A DNA stretch of 64,000 bases from contig JAJEKV010000844.1 of NCBI GenBank assembly GCA_021234155.1, forward strand, positions 1 through 64,000, given 5' to 3'. Position 1 is the first letter of the stretch. Each line of letters opens with the position of its first letter. Position numbers and translations under genes: made by a program. The stretch is from Isoetes taiwanensis. Taxonomy: Eukaryota; Streptophyta; Lycopodiopsida; Isoetales; Isoetaceae. Positions 1-11,870 of the stretch are shown here, piece by piece. The notes under the pieces were generated by a model. It saw only the letters and a list, made by a program, of their open reading frames with translations. It was not told the origin of the DNA and ran no database searches.

Positions 1-2300
1 GGTGGAAGATGCCAATATAGAAGAATAGATACCTTCCTCTGTTGAAGGCGATACCTTGAGACGAGTTGAACCTACGAAATACTCCATGGGCTCTTCATCA
101 TCACAATGCAAAAAGGGCGATGTTCTCTGAAGGAATATTACAACATCTTTCTTCCAAATGTCCATATAAAAACGATCAACACGAATGCAATTTTTGTGAA
201 ACTGAGGTTGGTTGAAATAAATACATGTCATAGTTTCTGTGCAATCGGGTCTTCATGATGATGCATTCATCAAGACTCCCACCATAAGGTTTTCGATGGC
301 GGACGAGAGAGGCGACCCATGGCCCGACTTTGATCAGATGGTGGCATGCATTATCATGTTCTTGAGATGATGGGCCATATAAATGAAGCTCCAATTTAAA
401 TTAGTATTTCCATCTTTATATTGCAGAGCTTCGGCAAAAGACATCCTAAAATTTGGCTGTCAATGAAAAAGAATATCTGTTAGCCTTGGCTCTTGGCGAC
501 TATACATACTACCGGTTCATATGTAATAGAGTTTTCTCAATGTCGGGCTTGAGATGTTGGTAGTTTAATAAGCTACATTCCTTCCTTTGTTCTAACTATT
601 TAGCTCAGGCCGCAATTTATTCTAAAATTTAGGTAGTGCAAAAAATCATAACTTGAAGAAAACAACACATCGATAAGGACTTGCTCCTTCCGGGTTAGAT
701 TGACATGAATATTGCACAACAAAATAGAAGCTACCTAAAGTGAAGAAGCTGAGATTTTATATATGATCAAACAAACAACAATAGAACCACACATCTATAT
801 TGAGCATCACCTGAAATTGGGAATTTATCTTGGCGGGTAATTCTTGGAGGCCGCTAAGCTTTGAACTATAATGTTTCCAAACATGAGAATATATCCTTGG
901 AAACTCCTAGAGTTGGGAAGATGCAAGCTTTGGAGAAAATGTCTGCACAAATTAGCTTTGCATAAAGTAATGAACATCTGATGCCCCAAGAACAATCAAC
1001 AAAGATAGCGTGAAATCTATGCACAAAGGAATTTATAGCTCAAAGGCTATGCATGACTCTTCAAAAGAAAAGATAAAGGAAACCTAAAAACATACAATCA
1101 TGGCGGAAGAAGGAAATGCCCCTTAGTTAAACTGGAAGCTTGATGTAACTCTTCAAAAGATCCAAATCGTAAAATCATGTAGTTCATCTAAATCTATTCT
1201 TCTAGAGTTAGAAACCACAGCATTGTTCTTAAAATGACAAAGAATGCACATTTCCGGATCCCCATAAGACTTGGTTGTATAGGCTCCTTTCCATCAGTTA
1301 TGAAAGCTACTATGATTGACATGAGAAAAAGTCAGCGTGCCACCAAAACAGGGATGATGACTTTCATTTGGAGACTCAAATAAATATAGAAGTTTTGGAA
1401 TGTAGGTTGGTCAAAACTTGCAAAAAATATTCTTCGTGGCATGTCTGCAGAGATTGGGGCAAAATCCCACTGCAAAACTTTGTCAATATCTCATTTGGAA
1501 ATCATAGAGGAACCGGTGTTCAGTTTTTGGAGAACCACGAATTTTCTGCTGGGGACAAAAGCCCTCAAACCTTAGGAAAAATCAACCTAAAAGAAATTGG
1601 CGAGACAAACTTCCATACAAACCTAAAGTCTTATTTGAAATTACTTTTTAATAGATCTAGTCTAAGTTATGGCCATCTGGTGGCCAAATCAAAAAACCAT
1701 ATAGAGCCAAATCACAAATCACAAATCACGACTAGATCTCTAAATCTAATGCTCTAGTATATCGTAGAAAGCAATGAATGTAACAATAGATCCTAAAAAA
1801 AATATCAAGTTTTGCATGAAAGAGAGAATGGGGCTATAAATGGATCCTAAACTTTTGTTTAGAATCGAGGAGGCATATAAATGGGTGAGCATGTTTATTC
1901 ATAGCAATGCAATGGGGACCATCGACATAATCAGGAGGGAGAAGAGGCTGGATTGCATACATTATAGTGCAGGAATAGATTTCAAAGAGGTCTTCCACAC
2001 ATGCGTCTTAAGCGAAACAATTGCTCCTAGTCCTTTTTGCCTCCATGTCTACCATCCCCCTAGTCCTTTTGCCTCCATGTCTACATCACATTGCAAGCAC
2101 CACCTCCATCCTTAAAACATGCTCCCATTTCGCTTTTGACCCTCCTGCCTGGACCGATAGAATGCTTGGAACAAGAAATTAAAAGCATTAACACGGATGA
2201 AGTCCGCCAAATCTGCTTTGTAGAAATTCTTTGGGATAAACAATAAACAAATAATATCTATGCGGAGGAACAAAATGATTCAAGAAGAAACTTGGAGAAG
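1..2300. other. AT-rich spacer, no recognisable gene
   Basis: I find no protein family, RNA gene or clear transposon end in this stretch. One open frame of 129 codons (1368-1757, plus) is free of stops, but its translation (early residues METQINIEVLECRLVKTC) matches no family I know and shows no coding bias I can judge. I regard it as chance. Around 2,034-2,085 a short C/T-rich phrase (cctagtcctttt...gcctccatgtctac) occurs twice in tandem. Confidence 0.5.
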
Positions 2301-2319
2301 CGGTTTAAAATTATGATAC

Positions 2320-2540
2320 CTTTATAGTTTTAACAAAGCTGGGCGTGATCCTGAAAGCAAAAGCCGGACCTATTCCTATCAATGGGTTTCCATATGCTCT
2401 CTTTGAAACCCATGAAGAAGCGTCGTTAGGGTTTCTACCCACAAAAGCATGTGAACAATCGTGAGGGAGAAGGAGATATAACCATACCTTATTGATGATT
2501 GCTCTTCTCGAGCAGAACCGCGATTTCCGCCTCCTTTCAT
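2320..2540 (-). other. candidate first coding exons of an unidentified gene
   Basis: On the minus strand an ATG at 2540 opens a short frame (MKGGGNRGSAREEQSSI...) that ends in a good plant donor (AAG|GTATGG, exon end 2488). A possible second exon lies at 2350-2320. It is preceded by the acceptor TGCTTTCAG and ends in AAAG|GTATCA, and it keeps the frame (R-ITPSFVKTIK). A competing donor (GAG|GTATGT) lies at 2576 in what would be the 5' leader. Upstream (2,600-2,810) is a purine-rich leader-like stretch on that strand. I do not recognise the product and found no further exons. The splice signals are what I see; that they are used is inference. Confidence 0.22.
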
Positions 2541-3299
2541 GCCAAATCCCATTAGCTATGAAGCTATACAACATACCTCTCAAATTTGCATGTTCATGCA
2601 ACCTGCCACCATCTCTATCCATCTACCGGCAGGGTGAGGAAGAACCATCTATCAAAAACGATCCCATCCCAAAAAACTTCGGCAAAATCTACGCCTCCAT
2701 CGACCCCCTCTTTTTTTTCTTTTCTTTTTTTTCCCTTGGTGAGGCCCTATTTTTTCTTCTTCGATTTTTGGCTCACACGAAAACTTTGAATAAAACAACC
2801 TTAGACAAATAAACTAACTCAAAATCCAAAACTTTTTTTGGACCTCGAAAAAAACTGAATTTAAACAATAGGATGCTATCTCTACGTAAACAAAATGCTG
2901 ATCTGCCCTAAATTTTTATTCATAAATAATTTCATTACATTGTATTTTACAATGGTTGAAGATACCATGATGGTGGTGACACAAATATTACATCATCTTA
3001 AGCACCCACGGACCACCCTCTAAGGGAACAACATGCGAGCAAGGTCTGAGGTGTTCCAAGTCACAAAACAACTTGAAGAAAATAGAAATCCCGAACCACG
3101 CTAGCGACGACCAATGCATGTCACCAACCTCTTCTCGTCCCTCTTTCCTCAATGAGCAGGCCTTTCCATGGCTCGATCATGTACTTCTACATGCCGATCT
3201 ATCATAGGAAGGCAAAAATCAAAGTTAATGCAAAGTGATGCTACATACAATAAAAATAAAGAAGACAACCAGTTCTAAGGTCTATTTATGAAGAATGTA

Positions 3300-3870
3300 G
3301 GCTGAGGCCCTTTCTCGACTTCGCAAATCGAGAAAGGCTCTAAAACTTGAGATCTATTTTATGAAAGAATGTAGGCACGAGGCCCTTTCGACTTCAAAGA
3401 GGTCAAAAATGTAACAGACCCCCCAAAAAAAAAAAACAAAAAAAAATTCCCTTTTTTAAGTAGGAAGAAAAAAAGGTTTTTGAGGAGGGGTCTTTCTCGA
3501 CTTCGCGAGAGTTGAAAAAGGTGCTTCAGTGAAAACACAAGTTTGAGGGGCCTTTTATCGACTCGCAGGTCGGGAAAGGAAACAGTGAAAAAAACCACTT
3601 GGTCTGTGATTAGTCTGTGGAAAAAGCGGTCGTAGAAAAAAAAAACTTTTTTGAGGACCTTTTCGATTCAGCGAGTCGAGAAAGATCCTCAAAGACCCTA
3701 GTGACCTTTTCGACTCATGGTCGAAACATAACTTCGGTCCAAAAGAAACTTTTTTTTTCTTTTTTAGCAGAAAAAAAAAGTTTTTGAGGGGCCTTTCGAC
3801 TCCAGCAGCGAGAAAGCCAACTTCAGTGAAAAGCGCCAAGTCACAGGAGCTTTTCTCGACTTCGCAATCT
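3300..3870. repeat. array of diverged hairpin repeats with A/T runs
   Basis: At least seven diverged copies of a unit whose core reads CCTTTCTCGACTTCGC followed by its own inverse (GCGAGTCGAGAAAGG). The clearest hairpin is at about 3,309-3,337 (ctttctcga...tcgagaaag). Units are separated by runs of A or T and recurring phrases such as tttttgagg and cttcagtgaaaa. The open frames across it in several phases are low-complexity artefacts. No transposon ends recognised. Confidence 0.75.
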
Positions 3871-3875
3871 AAACC

Positions 3876-4050
3876 AATCTAAACCTATGCATTTAAACCT
3901 ATAAGCTATACATTAAAAATATGTAAATCTATGTAATATACCTATGAAATCACATTGAAATGAAATTTAAACCAATGTAAACCTATGCATTAAACCTATG
4001 AGAGCCTATTAGACCTATGCATTAAATCTATTAATATGTAAACCTTACAT
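3876..4050. repeat. degenerate tandem repeat, acctatgcattaaa-type unit
   Basis: The phrase aaacctatgcatt recurs about every 15-50 bases (near 3,886, 3,979 and 4,012, with diverged copies such as aaacctataagctatac between). It directly follows the hairpin array. Confidence 0.6.
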
Positions 4051-6190
4051 TGTGTTGGGAACTATAGAGGATGATTATAATAGATGAAAAGAGTACTTGT
4101 CCCCATTTTGTGTCTTAAACCTTCAAAAAATGGGTTAAACAAGATGTAAAAAGTATATCATGATCTTTGAAAAGTTAAATTTTACCTTAGAATAAGAATA
4201 TATACCTAGAAAGCATGCACCATGGCAACATAATGTTTAGCGTGTGAACATAGTAGCACACATAAAAAGAAATTGGAGATGTATAAATAAGCGTCAAATA
4301 TAATCCTATTGTAGTATCTTTTACACTTTTTTTTTTTCAGCGTATTGTTTACCCAGCTTTTTCCTAATACCCGCCTTTTTTTTTTGCCCATGCTTGAAAT
4401 TTAAAATTTGGTATATACCTTTGAGACGAAGATCCTTTGCCACCCACTTGGACTCTTTGTTTCGGAAGAAACTCCCATAGTCATAGCTCCACTTAGAAAT
4501 TGACACCTGTACGAAAAGCTTCCACGACTATGGAGAGTCAAGATCAAAAGAATTATGACATAGGGCTCTAAATTTTTTATTTTCCCTTTGTTTTTGAAGC
4601 GAAGCCCATGGTCTAGTCTTCAAACTCCCTCGATCCGGCGAGCAAAGGATCCGTGAACAAAGAACGAGAAAAAGAAGAATGGGATGAAAGAATCTTGATG
4701 AAAAGGATCGGCCAGGATGAAAAATGTAGATGTAAAGGATCCGGTGATGAAAGAATCACGAGATACAAAGAATCAGCAGAGTAAAGGGCGAGAAAAGAAG
4801 GGCTTATCCCCAGCTTCTCACGAATCCATTAGGTCCATTCTTCTCTACGAATACAAGATCTAGAAGCTTGGCCCCTATCGTATAGGCCCTATCATATCTT
4901 AGGATTTCCAAGCATTTCTTGCTTCTAACCATTTTCAAGCACATCACGTACCGAATTTCCAAGAATTTTTGAACATAGCATGCATACTCTCCTCAAAATC
5001 GGATAAATTCAACCTTCTGAGGACCGATTTTCATTGATCAATCTTCCCAAGCTTTTAAATTCTCGCCAAGCACTTCGGACGCCACAAGACCGATTTTCAC
5101 AAAAGCGCATCACGGCTTGCTTCGTTCTTCGAAAAAATCAATTTGACTGCCGTTCAGGTTTATAAGCACATGCATTTAGCATAATAACATTATCGATAAA
5201 AGTATTTGTTACAAAGCATCGACTTCGGCAAAGTATGGAATATCTATTTGAAAAATCCATATTATCTCCAAAATATGAGGATACACTAAAACTCAGCGAC
5301 AAGACCTTAGCGGTTGGTTATATAGAGATCTGCATCCATATACTCTCAACATGGAAGATGAAGAGGAGGTTAACCTCCTCCTTGAGGGGGATTATGCAAA
5401 ATAACCCACCGAGGCGGCGGTAGGGTTTTTTTATGACCGGAAAGGAAAGGTGTTCCCATAACTCTGAGCAGAGCAAGTTCTTCCATGCGAGCAACAAAAT
5501 TAGTATTAAAAATGCTATCTACGAAACTCTTATGCGTGTTGCACATAGAAAATAAAAGGAAAGAATGCCATAACTACAAATTTCAGCATTAAAAGAAAGG
5601 AAAAGAGGCCAATGACATAGCTGCAAAATCCACAACATTGAAGCAACAGCAAAAGGATAATGCTTCGGCTGCTACGCTGCTCATTTGCCTTTGAATGCAT
5701 GCGTGTGCTTGGCTATGGCGACCACAATCATCTGCAATGAAAAAAATGAGGGCTCGAGGGCTGGATTTAAGAATCTTGGCACATGAATAAGGTAAAAAAG
5801 CAGAGGATCAAGTACACGGAAAGCGATTTGACAAACAATTCGAACAAAATTTATTTTGGTTCGACAATTTTCGGCTCTAAGTCAAGGATTGAGTGGGCGT
5901 TTGTGCGAGAGATGTTTACCGCAGTCTTAGAGCTTAGCCCAATAACAAAAAGCGAGGGGATAAGCAATACCTCCGTCCATGGGCGTGGGGCTTCGATCGG
6001 TGGACCGATGGCTAAGGGCCAGTGACTCAGCTATGGCGAGGCGTCTACAAGGAACAAGAAATATTAGGAGTTATCACCGATAATCCTTGGAATATTCATG
6101 AAAAACGAATATTTGTGAGGTTATGGGAAATAAAGCTAAGGAAGGATCAGCGGTTTGTGAGCGGCCCGATTCTTAAATTTGCAAGGGCGG
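4051..6190. other. spacer, no recognisable gene
   Basis: Mostly AT-rich sequence with poly-T runs (4,329-4,338; 4,377-4,385). I see no protein family in any frame. A perfect 18-bp palindrome (GAGGAGGTTAACCTCCTC) lies at about 5,362-5,381. The last few hundred bases may belong to the flank of the LINE that follows. Confidence 0.45.
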
Positions 6191-6246
6191 TGGTTAGAAT
6201 AGAATAGAATAGAATAGAATAGAATAAGAATAGAAATAGAATAGAA
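6191..6246 (-). repeat. (GAATA)n microsatellite, probable LINE 3' tail
   Basis: Seven or so GAATA units with two imperfect ones (aataagaatagaaatag). On the LINE strand this is a (TTCTA)n tail directly after the degraded 3' part of the element. Many LINEs end in a short microsatellite instead of poly(A). Confidence 0.8.
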
Positions 6247-7299
6247 TTGTTTTATAGTCCACGGAGACCAATGACCTATGGGACCCAATACAAAAAGCCG
6301 GCATCCACATTCTTGCCGGTTAAAAACCCCGCCGAAAGGGTTTTAGAAGGGAAAAACGTGGCAGCAATAAGGCTAGCGACATCAAATAAATGGTTGGCCC
6401 GGGGGGCATGTCGAGCCCCTCAAAGTCGGTACTTCTGAATGTATGATAAGGTGGCGCACGAAGTGGGTGCCCGATTATCATGTGTAGCGGCTCGCCGGGG
6501 TCTAATCAAGCCCGACATAAGCGTGTCGAATCGATGATCTTATCTTTGGGCATCTGGAAAGTGTGACACTCATCCTCAACGGCTCGTGCGGCGCAGCGAC
6601 AAACCCTATCTGCGGTGGCTCCCCAATCCATCGACCTTTGTCTCAATCGAGGAGATGGTGGGCTTTAATTGAATGGATGGGCGATATGCGCTTTTTCATG
6701 GGGCGGAGATGTGAGCATGGAAGGTAGCGGCATGAGCCTCGTTCTAATGTAGGATTTATGTGTTGCTTGCTTTCCTGTAATGTCTTTGTTTTGACTTGCT
6801 CGAGCCAGAATCCCGCGACTTCTTTGGAGAAACAACATCAAGGTAACATCGGAACATCGCGATCGCCTCTGTTTCTACGGATGCACATGTGCTCTGGACA
6901 TTCCATCTAGTTATGCGCACTCTTTATCCTTCCAACAATTCTTCGTTGTGTGGTCCCATTGTAGCCCAGGCGGTAAATGATCATCATCCATGATAAAATA
7001 GGCGATGTGTCTATCAAGGTGCTTTCGGCTGAAGTGGCGGGAGCACGATGTCTCCTGCAACAAAAAATTTGATATGGAACCGTGGATTTCCTCAGAGTGC
7101 TGATACTTCAAGGCCCATACACTTTTATATTTCCTAAGTCGCTCCAAGTAGCAAGGGACACCCTTGGGCTGGACTTCAACTCCATTACAAAAGGCGGGGC
7201 TCTACCAATACCTGAGCAGGATGTTTTGTTACTTTAATCATATGGATTACGCTTTGCGTGGTTTTGTTGCATTGCATTGCATAGAGTGCTTTCCAGCCT

Positions 7300-8285
7300 G
7301 CTGCTACCGCGCAATCTTATGGAAGTGTCCCGGCATAGTGTAGAAGGAAACTCCACTCCAGGAATACTTGTGGAGGTGGGTGTCACCTCCACTTGTTGCC
7401 CTGATAGAGGTGAATGAAGGGGACCTTGGATGGAGGATGAGGGTGGGGACACACTTGGTCTTGGCAGTTAGCGTTCATATGCGGCTGCGGGGAATGTATC
7501 GAGCATCTAAGTGGGCGCATATCCTGCGGAGTGTGAGCTAAGAGGTCAACATCGTCATAGATAGGTTTGCGATGACTGATGCAAAAGTTGGGTCCGCCAC
7601 CCCATTGTCCATGAGCCGGTGTTCCAAGCGGTCAATGTCTGAACCAAAAATGTTGGGGAAAGAGGACATCCACTGGGGACCCCAATCTTGCTAGTGAATG
7701 GTTGTCCCGTCATCCATCGGCACGTACAGCTCTCATTTACAACACATCATTTTGCATATCCACGGGGAACCTCTAGTTACGCAATCTTTCCCATAACTTT
7801 TTCAGGAGCCCGCGGTGTCAAAACGCCCGTAAAGTCAACAAAACAACAATCTGGTCCAGCAGAGGCGGTTTACGCTATCCTCAACCAAGTCCTCAATGAA
7901 GATATGATCAATGGTTGAATCTTGGGGTCCTGAACCTGCTTGTGTGAGAGCTTCCTTTTGTTAACCGCCCACGGTCAATGTTGCTCAATAATGCCGATAG
8001 CGGTTTTGCAAACAGGAAGCCCGACCATGATTGTTGGTGTTGTGGGACGGACTATGTGGATCTCCTCGCCTGCTTGCCGTGGGGACAACTGCTTTGTGGT
8101 CCCTTCGGGGAATCCCTTCTGTGGCGCTTCTGTTGAACATAGTGGTTGGGGACTGGTACCATAGGCTCCCCCCCGCCTTGAGCAACTTCTGCACGCATAC
8201 CATCGGGTCCTTTGCTTTCCCGTGTGGCCACAAACGGACCACGGGTAACATCATCCTCTGTGATTTCTAATGTCGGACCGTGCAT
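7300..8285 (-). pseudogene. LINE reverse transcriptase domain, frameshifted
   Basis: RNA-templated DNA synthesis during retrotransposition is the family role. Minus-strand reading starts with EITEDDV...RESKGPDGMRAEV (8,285 downward), the classic start of a LINE RT (K-S-x-G-x-D-G). Further on, in shifted frames, come STIDHIFI-EDLVED (GF-RST-D-Q-like block), a Y-x-R-FDTA block, LFPNIFGSDIDRLEHRLMD (the PLSP-LF-YID block) and YDDVDLLAH near 7,568-7,540, which is the Y-A-D-D box with the alanine codon missing. Several frameshifts and stops separate the blocks. It follows the endonuclease in the expected order. Confidence 0.8.
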
Positions 8286-8829
8286 TGGGGGTATGAGTGC
8301 TCGCGGCTGTCCCTTTGAGGATCATAGAGTTCTGCCGGTATTGTTCCCACTTCTCATGAGTGATGTTCCGTAAGAACCTTTGGGCTGGCTTTTCAGAACC
8401 TTGCGCCAAAAGATTCTAGGATGGCTTTTCAACATGGAAAACATTTCCCTTTGATGGCGTGCAATGTCGCGAGGATTTCTTTGCCTTCAAGAAAAGCGCG
8501 ATAATGTGTGTGATGGCATGTGGGCGCATTGCGGGAATCTGTGATGCGGCGGAGCCGGCATTTGTATTATTACGCACCGGCATCAAACCAATCGACACGG
8601 GAATGTTAGATCCTGGTGGATACCTCACCGGGCATGCTATCCCAAAACATCTTTATGACGTACCAAGGGTTCAGTTCAATGGTGACGGATTTCTTTCTGG
8701 CGTGGCGTGGGAACTGCAAAATTCGAAAGGTCATCTATGAGCATATCGGCGATAATCCTTTGCCTGCTCATAATCAATGCATGGCCGGTATACAAGGAGC
8801 TGCCCGTAGAAGGGGTTCTAGCGGCTTGC

Positions 8830-9650
8830 CAAAGCCAAGCTGCTTGAGGTAAAGTGGAAGGTGATGCGGATGCACGTCTCCTCATCTCTACCATGCGTGC
8901 CTACCCGAAGTGGTTGATCAAATGTACATCTGCTTTCGGCGACTAATAGATAGTCCACCACACCAGATCCTCCACCACGATTCTCTTGTTGTCCGGGGTG
9001 CACTTACGGGGAGGAAGGCCTTGTGCGGGGCCATTTTCAAATTACAAGTCAAAGACACCACATAGTAGAAGCAACCACGCCAAAGCGCGTGACTGACTAT
9101 CATCGATGTTCGTGGCCAAGCCACCTCTCGGGAACACATTGTAACACATCTGAGCAAAGGATCAAGTCTCATGGGCTGCTCTACTCATCCGTGCATTGAA
9201 GTCCCCAAGGGTACCACACTACCCAAGCTGTCTATGTTCTTTGTATGTCATCATATAGATCGACATATGGAGCTAACGCCCCACATGCAGTGGGCATGGT
9301 GAAAGTTTGCTTTACTGCGCATATTGGAAAGAAAGCTGGACCAAGAGAGGGTTGCCACCTACAATTCTGCACGACCGCACCCACAAAAGTACGGTTGTGT
9401 CTGTCAATCTTGTGTAGGAAGGCTGAAGCGTGCTAAAGACTCCGGTAATAACAGGCAACCCCCTCCATGTCCCCTCTTGCAATGCGACTATTGAAGGCCG
9501 AGAAATGTTGATAGCCTAAAAGATCGAGGGTGGCTTTCTGCCTGCTCCCATGTCTCCATGGGGAAGATGGGATCGCTACACAACGACTTAGCGAGTTGGA
9601 GACTATCCCCATACTACATGGGAAACCTCAACAATTCCAGGAGACCACCT
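8830..9650 (-). pseudogene. LINE APE-type endonuclease domain, frameshifted
   Basis: The endonuclease nicks target DNA to prime reverse transcription. In order on the minus strand I read METWEQ (the L-Q-E-T-W block, near 9,563), GYQHFSAF...RGDMEGVACYYRSL, GDFNARMSRAAHE (hallmark G-D-F-N-A-R, near 9,215-9,180) and RGGGSGVVDYLLVAESR (G-S-x-V-D-Y block, near 8,990-8,935). These lie in different frames, so the reading frame is broken at least three times. The final S-D-H block is not clear. Confidence 0.78.
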
Positions 9651-9899
9651 GAAGGCACATTTCCTATTTGTTCCAGCAGCAGCAGAGGCATGCAGATTGA
9701 TGTGGGGAAAAGTGGGGAAGCGGTAGCAGGCTGGGGTGGGACAGGTGAGAAGCAGTAGGGGTTGGGGTGGCATATGACTGAGGGGTAGTGGCAGTGGCGG
9801 CGGGGGCATGGGGCTGGAGCAGGCGGTGGAGGGCATGGTCCCGGAGGAGGTGGGGAATGCAGGTGAATGGCGGAGATTACTAGCGACAACTGACCGGTG

Positions 9900-11430
9900 T
9901 GCGGAAAATGTGCATCTTGCCGAACTAGTCATGACTCCTCGCGCCTTGAAGCGGATGCCTCAGGAGCCTTGGTGACTCACGCTGAGGACTCTTGTTACTT
10001 GGCTGAGGTGAGGTCTCGATCCCTATACAAGGATGTTCCCTTCAATTGCTTGCCACAGCGGTATGGCATCCGTGCATATACGCTTCTTTGTGAATATGAC
10101 AATACGGTTGTGGCCGAGGAAACGTCGAGCACCCTGCTGGCTGGCTTCGAGCAATGTGTATAGGCCGAGGAGCAATGTCATACGATTGATGATCTGCATC
10201 ACGGAGTCGGTGAATGAGATTCTCTCCCTCTTCTTCGGCTGACCCACGGATCACCAAATTATGACCTCTCGATGCGTTCACTAAGCTCCGTGGATCAACG
10301 TTCTTTGGGACAGCATGTACCCATTTCTTGTCGTGAGTTGAAAGCTGTCCGATGTCCATGAGCGAGGAGGGTCTGTTGGCGTGGAGGAGAATGGTGAAGT
10401 AGAGGCGTCGTGGTGCACCCTAGGCCCGACCATGGGTGCCCAGGCATGGGTGGCGGTAGGTGCGATATTGCCCTCATATACGCCAAGAGCTTCGACTCTA
10501 TTTGGGTGATTGCACATGCGCTCCAACTGGGATACACAATTTTGCAAGGCCTGCGTGTGCATTGGCATGGAGTCCTTTCCCCCTGTTGGATTGTAGCTTC
10601 CGTGGCGTGTGCCTCTTGCTTTTGAACAGGGGCTGTTTATTTGTTCCAACTGTATCCTAGAGCAATTACATCATCTTCGCCGATGTGAAGGTGATCTCCA
10701 TTGTGCTGATCACTGTTCGGAAGGGGACTTTGTAGCAAGCGACTTTTCGTTAGTTGCTATCCGAAAAAACCCCGAAAGTGGCAATGACATGCAATGTACG
10801 ATCGAAGGCGGGGAGATATCAGTGACCATCTCACGCTCAACTCTCTCCTTGTCCTTCATTATAACTTCATCACGGTAGACATGGTGTCTATTTGTGCCCG
10901 GGAGGCCGACAAGAGTGCGGCTATCCTGCTCCCTTTCAAAACCTGCATGTTTAATAGCGAATCTGCGAGCAATTGTTGCACAGGTCTCAATGCACGCAAA
11001 ACTGATTTGCTTTACTATGGCGGTTTTAAGCACTTGGGGGCGGAGGGCTTGTTGTTTTTCCTGCCGGTGTGAGATGGAAAGTGTCGCGTGATCCTCAACC
11101 ATCGCTTTGGTTTTTGTCTCCACCTCTCATGGCATATGCCCGGTGTGTCATCCTTGTGTGGAATCGTGATGTATAGAGGTCTACAAAGGCCGGGTGCATG
11201 GCTGACTGTCTTCTTCGGGTGAACTCCCAGCTTACGCTGAAAGCCTTTACACGAGCCTCCTTCTTCATGGAAGAGGCTTCTCGCCTGGCCCTAGCTAGAT
11301 CTAGGTCTCTTTTGCTGATTGGGCGCTGTATGCTCCTCCCAAGTGGGCATGTCAGGTATGTCTCCGAGTCCGGGTCAGGTCTGGTTCTCGAAGTTGGGTT
11401 GGGGATGTCCCGAGAGTGTCCATGGGTACC
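9900..11430 (-). pseudogene. probable LINE ORF1 region, broken
   Basis: Upstream of the endonuclease on the same strand, with the same raised GC, several open pieces follow each other: one starting about 11,430 (contains ISKRDLDLARARREASSMKK), one 11,123-10,710 (contains ARRFAIKHAGFEREQDSRT), one 10,649-10,281 and one 10,359-10,042. Basic, helix-rich composition and position fit an ORF1 nucleic-acid-binding protein. I see no zinc knuckle or RRM signature, so the assignment rests on position. It could also include a 5' flank captured from elsewhere. Confidence 0.45.
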
Positions 11431-11509
11431 TAGACAGATCTTGAATCAAAGCGGACCAACAAATTAGGGCAAGTCAAGGGAATATGTGAAGCCCTAATCG
11501 TAATCCAAA

Positions 11510-11870
11510 AGAGCAAACCGGCCGGAAAATTGCTGTTATCACAGAAATAACTTAGCCAACCATGGTCATATCATACACCATCGGAAAGGTTGCTAAGAGA
11601 GCTTTCCAACGCACAACAAATGTCACCAAATGTACTTCGATCTCGTTATGAGTGAAAACGTGACTAGCACCACCGCCTTTAGGGTTTGAGCGCCTTTGGA
11701 GATGGAGGCCGGAAAACTGCTGTTTTGCTATACAAACCCTATTCTAGCATATGCAAATCGCATACCTTCAGAAAGCTATCGGAGAGAGCTTTACAACCAA
11801 ATCACCCTCAAACGGAGTTCTGGATCTCCGGTTGTGATCAAAAACATGAGACCGGCATTAGGAGCACCTA
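11510..11870 (+). repeat. two diverged copies of a roughly 190-bp unit
   Basis: Copy one (about 11,520-11,660) and copy two (about 11,705-11,860) share the order gccggaaaa(c/t)tgctgtt, a middle part with catatca/catatgc, aagagagctttccaa/gagagctttacaa and a final gatctc/gatctcc...ttatgag/ttgtgat. Such phrasing is common inside plant LTRs, but I see no flanking ends. Confidence 0.5.

Larger units (their letters stand above)
6191..11460 (-). mobile_element. decayed, nearly full-length LINE (non-LTR retrotransposon)
   Basis: A GC-richer block than its surroundings that reads as a LINE on the minus strand: ORF1-like part (about 11,430-9,900), endonuclease (about 9,650-8,830), reverse transcriptase (about 8,285-7,300), a C-terminal/3' part, and a pentanucleotide tail at 6,191-6,246. 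Order and spacing match plant LINEs with an APE-type endonuclease. Every domain is broken by frameshifts and stops, so the copy is old and inactive. The 5' limit is set only by the change in composition near 11,460. I did not find target site duplications. Confidence 0.8.

Noticed and set aside
1368-1757. 129-codon plus-strand frame
   Set aside because: No motif, no splice or start context, no neighbour; length is possible by chance in 64 kb.
3359-3839. Two overlapping minus-strand frames with poly-F and poly-K runs
   Set aside because: They follow poly-A/T runs and the hairpin array; no motif and several phases open.
9603-9932. Proline-rich minus-strand frames
   Set aside because: Produced by a (GGGGT)-type rich stretch inside the LINE in two phases; low complexity.
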